Below are positions 1 through 5,074 of a stretch of 5,074 nucleotides of DNA, piece by piece. The DNA lies in contig DKPS01000210.1 in the NCBI GenBank assembly GCA_002471345.1, positions 1 through 5,074 on the forward strand. Reading direction: 5' to 3'. Source of the DNA: Saprospiraceae bacterium UBA7328. Lineage in GTDB: Bacteria > Bacteroidota > Bacteroidia > Chitinophagales > Saprospiraceae. Under the pieces are notes generated by a model that had not been told where the DNA came from, searched no databases, and was given only the letters and a program-made list of their open reading frames with translations. The position numbers and the translations under genes are program-made. Position 1 is the first letter of the stretch. Each line of letters starts with the position of its first letter.

Positions 1-288
1 ATCAAAACAATTAATACCAAATATCAAGTGGGTTGATTTAGCTAATACCTTAACCACTGTTCTCCCTGCGGGCTCCCCGTTTTCGACAGGGACAGTAGTC
101 CTTAATTGATCTGTTCCTGAAATACTTGTCCAATCTCTTTCATCGAGTCTTCCGTCTAAAACAATTTCACCTTCTCCAGAACCACATTCAATGCTTGGTC
201 TTGATTGACTCAGTATGGAGGTCGAATAAATGAATAAAGCAAAAATCAAAGTATTATTTGTAGATAGAAATATTTTCAGATGTATCAT
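1..288 (-). CDS. Secreted protein with CBM9-like N-terminal domain, probable DUF5916 family (N-terminal part only)
   Basis: Only the first 96 residues are in the window; the gene continues past the left edge. The start is the ATG at 288-286, the only ATG after an in-frame stop at 316-318. A signal peptide is visible: K5, then a hydrophobic stretch at about 14-26, with likely cleavage near S27/Q28 (ILSQS is a common Bacteroidota exit motif). The mature protein opens a carbohydrate-binding-module-9-like fold: IVLDGRLDERDW at 42-53 (the DG-x-LDE-x-x-W signature), then PVENGEPAGRTVVKV at 67-81, and LIFGINCFD at 88-96. This pattern starts many Bacteroidota proteins that carry a CBM9-like domain followed by a C-terminal DUF5916 domain, thought to be an outer-membrane barrel. 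The C-terminal part cannot be seen, so DUF5916 is an inference and another CBM9-containing enzyme is possible. It is divergent from the gene at 475. Confidence 0.75.
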   Translation of the reverse strand, partial: MIHLKIFLSTNNTLIFALFIYSTSILSQSRPSIECGSGEGEIVLDGRLDERDWTSISGTDQLRTTVPVENGEPAGRTVVKVLAKSTHLIFGINCFD

Positions 289-338
289 TTTTTGAGAGTG
301 CAGAGTGAAGATAATTTAATAGTCGTAGAACTTCTATG

Positions 339-369
339 AGTAATTAAAATGTCATAAAGATTCTGCAAA
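339..369 (-). promoter_or_regulatory. Possible Bacteroidota-type promoter for the leftward CBM9-like gene
   Basis: On the minus strand TTTG (369-366) is followed after 19 bases by TAATTACT (346-339). This compares with the Bacteroidota consensus TTTG-N17-20-TAnnTTTG. The -33 box matches and only the TA and one T of the -7 box match, so it is weak. Transcription would begin near 331, giving a leader of about 40 bases before the ATG at 288. Confidence 0.28.
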
Positions 370-399
370 ATGGCGAACTATTATTTTAGTAAATATCAT

Positions 400-429
400 T
401 TTGTTTAATTAAAGTACAAAATAGTTAAA
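400..429 (+). promoter_or_regulatory. Possible Bacteroidota-type promoter for the rightward gene at 475
   Basis: TTTG (400-403) is followed after 18 bases by TAGTTAAA (422-429), a partial match to the TTTG / TAnnTTTG pattern of the Bacteroidota primary sigma factor. The implied start of transcription, about 436, leaves a leader of about 40 bases, a usual length. AT-rich sequence gives such matches by chance, so confidence is low. Confidence 0.28.
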
Positions 430-474
430 CAAAACAGAAGCTTGTGCATTTACTTATCATAACAAACATAAAAC

Positions 475-1074
475 ATGAAAAATTTAACAAGTTTCCTTTT
501 AGTTCTAGCGCTTGGTTTAGCTTTTATATCAAACGCTAATGCAAGCGATCGATACCTTTTCATAGGATTAGATTCAAAAACTAACAACGAAAGATTAGTC
601 GTTGATCTCTCTTCCCTCGATGGGAGTATAGTGTCGTGCAAGATTATTGATCAAAACGGAGTGTATGTCTACACCGACAATTTTAAAGTCCAAAGAGCTG
701 GTTTAAAATGGTATAATTTAGAGAACTTAAAATCTGGAAGTTATACCTTCATTCTAAATGATGAAAATCAAACAATCGAATACAAAGTAAAGAAAGATAG
801 ATCTAAAATCTCTATACAAGAAAGCCCAAACATAACTTTCAAGCCCATTGTAACTTCTGTCACTAAAAATATAAGTGATTTTCATCTTTTGTCTCTAGGA
901 AAAGACGTTTTTATAGAATTATATAATGATCAAGGTGAAGAGTTGTACAGTAAGGAATATATAGGAGAGAATACAATTTCTCAAAGATTTAATCTTTCTC
1001 TATCTCCGCAAGGTGAATACACACTGAAAGTAAGAGTAGGGGATATGATTTATTACGAATACTTTAATGTATAG
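475..1074 (+). CDS. Secreted protein with two tandem beta-sandwich-like repeats, function unknown
   Basis: The protein has 199 residues. A clear signal peptide comes first (K2, hydrophobic core at about 6-18) with an Ala-Asn-Ala cleavage site before S24, so the product is exported. The mature part appears to hold two similar units, about 38-105 and 129-199. Each runs as alternating hydrophobic strands, a turn with Asp-x-x-Gly (DQNG at 59-62; NDQGEE at 151-156), then a Gly-Ser/Glu-Tyr-Thr strand (LKSGSYTFIL at 85-94; LSPQGEYTLKV at 176-186) and a final aromatic strand. This G-x-Y-x-hydrophobic ending resembles Ig-like or type IX secretion sorting domains, but the C-terminus (EYFNV) lacks the usual basic tail, so sorting by that system is not shown. 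I do not recognise a named family. The A-rich leader has no Shine-Dalgarno sequence. The FAS1 gene follows after 83 bases on the same strand and may be co-transcribed. Confidence 0.85.
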   Translation: MKNLTSFLLVLALGLAFISNANASDRYLFIGLDSKTNNERLVVDLSSLDGSIVSCKIIDQNGVYVYTDNFKVQRAGLKWYNLENLKSGSYTFILNDENQTIEYKVKKDRSKISIQESPNITFKPIVTSVTKNISDFHLLSLGKDVFIELYNDQGEELYSKEYIGENTISQRFNLSLSPQGEYTLKVRVGDMIYYEYFNV

Positions 1075-1157
1075 ATAGTAACAGGTCTTGAATACTCAAC
1101 CACAGATTTAAGAGCCAAAACAGATATTATAATAATTAACTTTTTTAAAATTTAATC

Positions 1158-1661
1158 ATGAGTTCTTTAACAGCATTAATTTTCTCTTTAGTTTTTTCTT
1201 TCAATATGTCCACAGAATTGGTAGTGACTGAACCTGTGACAGAGGACAAGGATATTGTATCTCTTGCAGTAGAGACAGAGTTTCTATCTACATTAGTAGC
1301 AGCGGTACAAGCTGGAGATCTTGTAGGGGTTTTGCAAGGAGATGGTCCGTTTACTGTATTTGCTCCTACAAATGAAGCTTTTGCATCTTTACCAGAAGGA
1401 ACATTAGCGTCACTTTTAAAGCCTGAGAACAAGGATCAATTGGTTTCAATCTTAACCTATCACGTTGTAGCTGGAAAAGTGATGTCAGGAGACTTAAGTA
1501 ATGGTATGAAGGCGACGACGGTGAATGGGAACACAGTAACCATTGGAGTCTCAGATAAAGGTGTGACGGTAAACGACGCAAATGTTTCAGCTGCAGACAT
1601 TAGTGCCAAGAATGGAGTAGTACATGTAATAGATAAGGTGATTTTACCTCCGGCCAAGTAA
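1158..1661 (+). CDS. Small secreted single-domain fasciclin (FAS1) protein
   Basis: The protein has 167 residues, nearly all one FAS1 domain (about 31-165). The conserved H1 box is [13 protein letters not shown] at 63-75, the central YHVV at 101-104, and the H2 box [13 protein letters not shown] at 152-164. FAS1 domains mediate adhesion or protein-protein contact at the cell surface; bacterial single-domain members are usually exported, and their ligand is generally unknown. The N-terminus has a hydrophobic run (about 4-15) that could be a signal peptide, but it lacks the usual Lys/Arg before it. The ATG at 1158 is the first after an in-frame stop at 1146-1148; the next, at 1206, would remove the hydrophobic run, so 1158 is preferred. 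A linker rich in Val, Thr and Glu (19-30) joins leader and domain. A strong terminator follows, making this the last gene of its transcript. Confidence 0.92.
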   Translation: MSSLTALIFSLVFSFNMSTELVVTEPVTEDKDIVSLAVETEFLSTLVAAVQAGDLVGVLQGDGPFTVFAPTNEAFASLPEGTLASLLKPENKDQLVSILTYHVVAGKVMSGDLSNGMKATTVNGNTVTIGVSDKGVTVNDANVSAADISAKNGVVHVIDKVILPPAK

Positions 1662-1690
1662 CATGCAAAGATCAAAATAAACGTTATCTG

Positions 1691-1727
1691 AAGTGTCCTT
1701 ATATATTAATTTGGGCACTTTTTTTTT
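1691..1727 (+). terminator. Intrinsic terminator after the FAS1 gene
   Basis: AAGTGTCC (1691-1698) pairs with GGGCACTT (1713-1720), seven Watson-Crick pairs plus one G-U, across a 14-base AT-rich loop. The right arm runs straight into nine T residues (1719-1727). It lies 30 bases past the FAS1 stop. The opposite strand has no T-run, so it acts rightward only. Confidence 0.8.
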
Positions 1728-2409
1728 ACTCTACGTTTAACCATTGCCCGGAAGCTACAAAAAATTCTAAATGGTTTTATATTCTAAGAATATTCTTCGT
1801 GAAGTCGGACAATCGTTTTAATGAATCTTGGCGAATTAACTGAAAGTCCATTTCGTAAATATAAGTTTACCTATATGGCTGATCAAAAGTTCATGATAGA
1901 ATATTTAGTCGATACTTTGTTCATAAAGCGGGTCAAGAATTTGACTGATTCTTTGAGATCACTTTTCCCATTGAACGTGTAATCATTAAAATTAATCTCA
2001 TTACAATGGTTTTTAAGTAGGAAAATCTCTGTTTGTTTTTAATGAGTGAATTTTCTACTCTGCGTATAAAGGACTTGGTCTATTTTGTGTAAAAATCCAC
2101 ATGTGCATGAGGTATTAAATAATTGTAGACCTTTATGAATTCTGATCTTTTTTGGGGTTTATGCCAGGTAAAATCTTGAATGCATTCGAAAGATTCAATA
2201 TTCATTGTAATTTTGCAAGTCCAAGACTACAATGGTTCCATACAAAAAAGGGAATTCAAAAGTAGATGAAGGATAATCTTCTGGTAAGACAATTAGGATT
2301 TGTTGAGTTAACACCTATAGGTGAATGTTTCATCATAGGAGCTTCTATAAATGTAGTTGCTTTCATGATACAACGCAATGTAAAGCCTCTTGGAGTTACA
2401 GAAAAGTTC
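1728..2409. other. Gene-poor stretch with short interrupted frames, possible gene remnants
   Basis: No convincing gene lies in these 680 bases. Three short frames are worth recording. First, 1821-1982 (+) encodes 53 residues starting MNLGELTESPF, with no family recognised. Second, on the minus strand 2205-1933 is one frame of 89 sense codons broken only by a TAG at 2082-2080; it begins MNIESFECIQDF. A second minus frame leftward of it, ending in a TGA near 1890, also looks peptide-like, as if frameshifts had accumulated. Third, 2146-2421 (+) is one frame with a single TAG at 2263-2265, followed immediately by ATG at 2266. None carries a domain I know. The frames overlap on opposite strands, so at most some are real. 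Decayed genes or chance open frames in AT-rich DNA are both possible. No tRNA, rRNA, transposase motif or terminal inverted repeat was seen. Confidence 0.5.
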
Positions 2410-2433
2410 CTAGGCTTGTAAAGCCTAGCTTTT
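2402..2433 (-). terminator. Hairpin terminator at the end of the cyclase-hydrolase operon, possibly bidirectional
   Basis: CTAGGCTT (2410-2417) and AAGCCTAG (2421-2428) form a perfect 8-bp stem with a 3-base loop (GTA). Flanking AAAAG (2402-2406) and CTTTT (2429-2433) can extend it past a 3-base bulge and give a short T-tract on either strand. The TAG stop of the hydrolase gene (2427-2425) lies inside the right arm. The T-tracts are short, so strength is uncertain, but the position directly at the end of the leftward operon fits termination. Confidence 0.55.
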
Positions 2434-3084
2434 ACTATAATGACGAACAAATAACCAGGCAGGAATTAGAAACCCACAAATGAAAATGATTCCTAATACT
2501 ATTTGATCATTAGGACTTGACATGTTTGCTGCCCACTTCATTGGTGAAAACCATGGTGAAACAACTATGAACATAGCCAGCATCAAGAAGAATGGCCCGA
2601 AAAAACTTTTTCCTCTACCCACTGATCTGATCCATGAAAACCAAATCAGTATCAACGAAAATATTCCTTCAGCAATCCATGCCCATGTCCCCCAACTCTT
2701 CCATAGGCTAAATCCTAAATGGTATTCTGCAAAAGGATATAATGCCATATCATGATTGTGTACAGGTAAATCAATTAAAAAATGAGAAAACACAGACAAT
2801 CCGGCAACCAGTGCTAGTTTCTTACTCCAAAAGGCAAACACCCCTCCCCAAAGGACAGACCAAAAAATAGCCATTAATAGTGAATGGTCCCAATCAATAA
2901 ATACAAGATCAAAAAAAAGATATGGTCCTGCTGATAAATTTGGAATGACATGATCAAGATTCATTATTAGAAAAATTCCATCGACAAGATCTAGTATGCA
3001 TACACCTAAAATAATAGGCCATGCAGGAAGAGAAGGGTTCGCTTCTTTTACTGCAAGTCCAACCGCGAAATGACCAATATACAT
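2425..3084 (-). CDS. Multi-pass membrane protein, YdjM-like metal-dependent hydrolase family (probable)
   Basis: The protein has 219 residues starting at the ATG 3084-3082. About six hydrophobic segments are visible (roughly 22-42, 70-86, 90-107, 134-152, 163-180, 196-213), so it is an inner-membrane protein. Charged and His residues recur at the ends of helices: H5, D32 and D35 (ILDLVDGI), DWDHSLL at 64-70, SHFLID at 100-105, and PVHNHD at 107-112. The early His, the Asp pair, the D-x-D-H motif and the SH-x-x-x-D motif follow the pattern of the YdjM/LexA-binding membrane hydrolase family, whose members are predicted to bind a metal in the membrane. The substrate is unknown, and I infer the family from motifs alone. 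It lies 40 bases downstream of the cyclase gene in the same direction, so both are probably co-transcribed. Its stop codon falls within the hairpin at 2410-2428. The leader before the ATG is A-rich with no Shine-Dalgarno sequence. Confidence 0.75.
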   Translation of the reverse strand: MYIGHFAVGLAVKEANPSLPAWPIILGVCILDLVDGIFLIMNLDHVIPNLSAGPYLFFDLVFIDWDHSLLMAIFWSVLWGGVFAFWSKKLALVAGLSVFSHFLIDLPVHNHDMALYPFAEYHLGFSLWKSWGTWAWIAEGIFSLILIWFSWIRSVGRGKSFFGPFFLMLAMFIVVSPWFSPMKWAANMSSPNDQIVLGIIFICGFLIPAWLFVRHYSKS

Positions 3085-3124
3085 TGTCTGATATTTTAGT
3101 TTCTTAAGGATATTTTCTTATTGC

Positions 3125-3535
3125 TTAATCGACCTCAAAATCGATAAGTTCTTCTACAAAAAACATTTCTATTTTTCCTCTATTCTTGATAGGAATCTCT
3201 CCGCGAGAGGTGCATTTTACTCTATCTTTTATAAGCTCATAGGTCGCTTTTGAAATATTTATCTTTCCTTTCTTACTTGTATGTTCCATACGCGAGGCTG
3301 TATTAACCGTGTCTCCCCAAATGTCAAAAGCAAATTTATTGACACCAACTACGCCAGCAACCAACGGCCCAGAATGCACTCCGAGCCTTAACTCAAAGAG
3401 ACCACCATTCATCTTGTATTCATCCATGAAATCGCGAATGGCGATAGCTGCGTTTACTGTGTGAAAAGCATGATCCTCATTGGCTTTTGGAAGACCACAT
3501 ACCGCCAAATAGGCATCACCTATTGTCTTTATCTT
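3125..3535 (-). CDS. Receptor adenylate cyclase, second reading frame: remainder of the catalytic domain
   Basis: This frame gives 136 residues from the AAG codon at 3535-3533. It begins KIKTIGDAYLAVCG: the Lys of IKT is the position that reads the adenine base, and the Asp of GDAY is the second metal ligand. Further on are RLGVHSGPLVAGVVG (codons 3388-3344) and FDIWGDTVNTASRME. There the Asp after Phe is the partner adenine-specifying residue, and the Asn and Arg of TVNTASR are the transition-state residues. Guanylate cyclases normally have Glu and Cys at the two specificity positions, so adenylate cyclase is indicated. The frame ends with the usual final strand (GKIEMFFVEEL). No ATG precedes the catalytic motifs here; the first possible start, a TTG at 3508, already lies past them. 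It is therefore not a free-standing gene but the tail of the upstream frame. Confidence 0.85.
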   Translation of the reverse strand, partial: KIKTIGDAYLAVCGLPKANEDHAFHTVNAAIAIRDFMDEYKMNGGLFELRLGVHSGPLVAGVVGVNKFAFDIWGDTVNTASRMEHTSKKGKINISKATYELIKDRVKCTSRGEIPIKNRGKIEMFFVEELIDFEVD

Positions 3536-5074
3536 TCAAGATGGTTTTTACTGACTATGTGGTCATAAGCCGTGAAACACTTATTGAGCTCCACTACTAA
3601 TTCAATAGGTGATAGGCTAGCACTGATGCCTGTAAAATTCACAAAGTCTGTAAACAAGACACTTGTGTTTTCATAATATCTTGCTTTTGTTTGGCCATCA
3701 CTCTTAAGCTCTCGAGCTACCTCTCCAGGCAATATATTCAAGAGCAAATCATCTGACTTTTTCTTTTCCGCTATTAAATCTCTAGTTCGCTCTTCCACCT
3801 TGAGTTCAAGTAATTTATTTTGATTCTTTATTAGTTTTTCATTTTCTCGAAGAGATTTTAAGAGCTTTTGTTCTGCGTTTTGTTTTTCTTTTTTATAAAC
3901 ATTTATTTTGTCAGCAAGTGCAAATGAGAATAAAAGCATTTCTACTCCTGCTCCCAGTTCATAACTATTGTCAAGGAAGGAAGTACTAAATGGAAGAAGA
4001 CCTAAAAGTGTCAAAGGATATAAGAAAACTGATATAAAAAATGCGGTTACTGCTATGATATAAAATCGTGCAGGACGAAATCCAGATCGATATATTAGAA
4101 CAGCACAGGTATACATGAATAGGAGCAATGACATCGCACCTACTTGATTGATCATACTAGAATAAAGCTTGTCATCAACAATATTAAATCCTAATGAAGC
4201 CAACCCGAGCGGAATGAATATAAGTACAAGTACTTTTAGTGCCCAAGGTAGGTTTTTCTTAAAATCAAGAAAATGAATAGAAAAAAGCACCATTGCAACA
4301 GAGTTTAATACTGTTAATCCAGGTGATTGCTCCCTCATAAAGGACATAGGACCTTGCCAGAAGAAATCCATATATCCTTTCATTTCACAGATCTTTATAA
4401 CCTGGGTGAAAACATAAAAAACATAAAAAAGATAATTCTTGTCACGGACGGTGAAATAGAGAAATAAATTGTAAAAACCAATCATCAAAAGAAACCCTAT
4501 TAAAGAGCCTTGTATCAGACTCCTATTGGATTGTGTTTTAGTATATTCATCATATCTCAGAATCTTGATAGGATAAACAAATAGGTAACTGTTGACTTTT
4601 AAATATATGTCTTGTTCTATTCCTGATTCTATCGGTATCTCGAATGCAAAAGTGTTGAACTTGAATTTTCTATGGTTATATGGGATTAACCGCCCAGACT
4701 TCTCTTTACTATAACTGCCATTGTTATCTCCTACTATGAGTGAAATAGAATCCAAATGATGATTATCCGCAATAAGCATCCATTTGTGATCAGGTGAAGC
4801 ATCATTTTTGATACGAAGTCTATGCCAAAATGTTCCATTTACATTCCCGTGATCTATTCTTTCTTTATTGTATTTTATGAACTGATTGTTGTATTTACCA
4901 GAGACAATATCTTCAGCGCTTATTAGGCCATTGGTATCTTCTAAATCGTAGATTTTACTCGTTACATTAATTGACGATAGAGAATCGGTAAGAGTCAATA
5001 CAGAACTAGAAGCCCATGAACTAGAAAATGCTGTGATACCAATAACACAGCTAAGTACAAAATGTCTGGTTTGC
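3529..5074 (-). CDS. Receptor adenylate cyclase, first reading frame: signal peptide, DISMED2 sensor, 7TM module, coiled coil, start of catalytic domain
   Basis: The frame is open to the right edge. A TTG at 4998 is not a credible start, because the 25 upstream codons encode a signal peptide (QTRHFVLSCVIGITAFSSSW, then an Ala-Ser cleavage region), so the true start is past 5074. Counting residues from codon 4998: the periplasmic 7TMR-DISMED2-like beta domain spans about 15-150 (FWHRLRIKN at 58-66, SGRLIPYNHR at 101-110, IYLKVNS at 131-137), a fold like carbohydrate-binding domains. The 7TMR-DISM membrane module spans about 160-362. A coiled coil follows at about 366-412 (KVEERTRDL at 400-408), then the linker LLLNILPGEVARELK at 418-432 seen before many cyclase domains. 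The catalytic domain begins at about 444 with VLFTDFVNFTG at 447-457, whose D451 is the first metal ligand. The frame ends after HLER, so this half alone should be inactive. Confidence 0.85.
   Translation of the reverse strand, partial: QTRHFVLSCVIGITAFSSSWASSSVLTLTDSLSSINVTSKIYDLEDTNGLISAEDIVSGKYNNQFIKYNKERIDHGNVNGTFWHRLRIKNDASPDHKWMLIADNHHLDSISLIVGDNNGSYSKEKSGRLIPYNHRKFKFNTFAFEIPIESGIEQDIYLKVNSYLFVYPIKILRYDEYTKTQSNRSLIQGSLIGFLLMIGFYNLFLYFTVRDKNYLFYVFYVFTQVIKICEMKGYMDFFWQGPMSFMREQSPGLTVLNSVAMVLFSIHFLDFKKNLPWALKVLVLIFIPLGLASLGFNIVDDKLYSSMINQVGAMSLLLFMYTCAVLIYRSGFRPARFYIIAVTAFFISVFLYPLTLLGLLPFSTSFLDNSYELGAGVEMLLFSFALADKINVYKKEKQNAEQKLLKSLRENEKLIKNQNKLLELKVEERTRDLIAEKKKSDDLLLNILPGEVARELKSDGQTKARYYENTSVLFTDFVNFTGISASLSPIELVVELNKCFTAYDHIVSKNHLER
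3533..3537 (-). other. Frameshift site (one base missing) in the cyclase gene
   Basis: On the minus strand the bases read GAAAG. The upstream frame reads GAA, AGA, then TAA; the downstream frame reads AAG, ATA, AAG. One additional A (GAAAAG) would give Glu-Lys-Ile-Lys and one continuous catalytic domain. The shift sits exactly before the substrate-specifying lysine. Confidence 0.8.

Larger units (their letters stand above)
3125..5074 (-). pseudogene. 7TMR-DISM receptor class III adenylate cyclase, interrupted by a one-base frameshift; 5' end beyond window
   Basis: The intact protein would show 649 residues in this window, with its first few residues beyond the right edge. It would be a membrane receptor making cAMP from ATP: exported sensor domain, seven membrane helices, coiled coil, cytoplasmic catalytic domain. 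The first frame reads to a TAA at 3531-3529. The rest of the catalytic domain continues in the -1 frame from 3535 to the TAA at 3127-3125. Joining the frames there, as by one extra A in the minus-strand GAAAG at 3533-3537, gives HLEKIKTIGDAYLAVCG, the expected class III sequence, with no other defect. The frameshift is therefore recent, or an error in the sequence. No slippery heptamer is present, which argues against programmed shifting. Both halves keep their key residues. The gene leads an apparent operon with the hydrolase; its promoter is outside the window. Confidence 0.88.

Noticed and set aside
1145..1675. Three minus-strand open frames opposite the FAS1 gene
   Set aside because: They overlap a strongly conserved FAS1 domain on the plus strand, and their translations show no domain or plausible composition.
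2312..2323. Perfect 12-base palindrome CACCTATAGGTG as an operator
   Set aside because: About one palindrome of this length is expected by chance in 5 kb, and it is not placed before a convincing gene.
1728..2409. Insertion-sequence remnant or CRISPR array in the gene-poor stretch
   Set aside because: No transposase motif, terminal inverted repeats, target duplication or regularly spaced direct repeats could be found by eye.
2256..2450. A 64-codon minus-strand open frame overlapping the end of the hydrolase gene
   Set aside because: It overlaps the hydrolase coding end in another frame, spans the hairpin and has no recognisable motif. It is kept only as part of the uncertain gene-poor stretch.
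2522..2755. A 77-codon plus-strand open frame
   Set aside because: It lies wholly opposite the membrane hydrolase gene, which has clear family motifs and membrane segments; it is a shadow frame.
3125..3535. Guanylate rather than adenylate cyclase
   Set aside because: The specificity positions are Lys (IKTIGD) and Asp (FDIWGD), the ATP-type pair, not Glu and Cys.
3529..3540. Programmed ribosomal frameshift joining the two cyclase frames
   Set aside because: A -1 shift would need a slippery heptamer in the right phase. The sequence CTTGAAAGATAA has none, and no stimulatory hairpin was evident just after it.
4996..4998. TTG as the start codon of the cyclase gene
   Set aside because: The same frame continues upstream to the window edge and encodes a signal peptide with a cleavage region, so the true start lies beyond 5074.

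Overview
The window is AT-rich bacterial DNA, most likely from a marine or freshwater member of the Bacteroidota (Flavobacteriia/Cytophagia-like). Three things point there. No start codon has a visible Shine-Dalgarno sequence, only A-rich leaders. The protein families are typical of the group: a CBM9/DUF5916-type surface protein, secreted beta-sandwich proteins, a small secreted fasciclin protein, and a 7TMR-DISM receptor cyclase. The divergent intergenic region also carries weak matches to the Bacteroidota TTTG / TAnnTTTG promoter pattern.

Left part (1-1727). The first 96 codons of a secreted protein with a CBM9-like N-terminal domain lie on the minus strand and run off the left edge. A divergent intergenic region follows. 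Two plus-strand genes for small exported proteins come next: an unrecognised two-repeat beta-sandwich protein (475-1074) and a single-domain FAS1 (fasciclin) protein (1158-1661). They end at a clear intrinsic terminator (1691-1727).

Middle (1728-2409). About 680 bases hold no convincing gene. Several short frames on both strands, each broken by stops or shifts, could be remnants of decayed genes or chance. The stretch ends in a perfect 8-bp hairpin at 2410-2428.

Right part (2425-5074). A minus-strand pair, probably an operon transcribed from beyond the right edge, comprises a 7TM-receptor class III nucleotidyl cyclase and, 40 bp downstream, a membrane protein resembling the YdjM-type metal-dependent hydrolases. 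The cyclase has an exported DISMED2-like sensor domain, a seven-helix membrane module, a coiled coil and a catalytic domain whose specificity residues (Lys, Asp) indicate adenylate cyclase. A one-base deletion at about 3534-3536 shifts the frame inside the catalytic domain. It separates the first metal-binding Asp from the rest of the active site, so as sequenced the gene is broken, or else the base call is wrong.

Nothing here is a mobile element, CRISPR array, RNA gene or recognisable new multi-gene system. The most notable point is the frameshift at the heart of an otherwise intact receptor adenylate cyclase.
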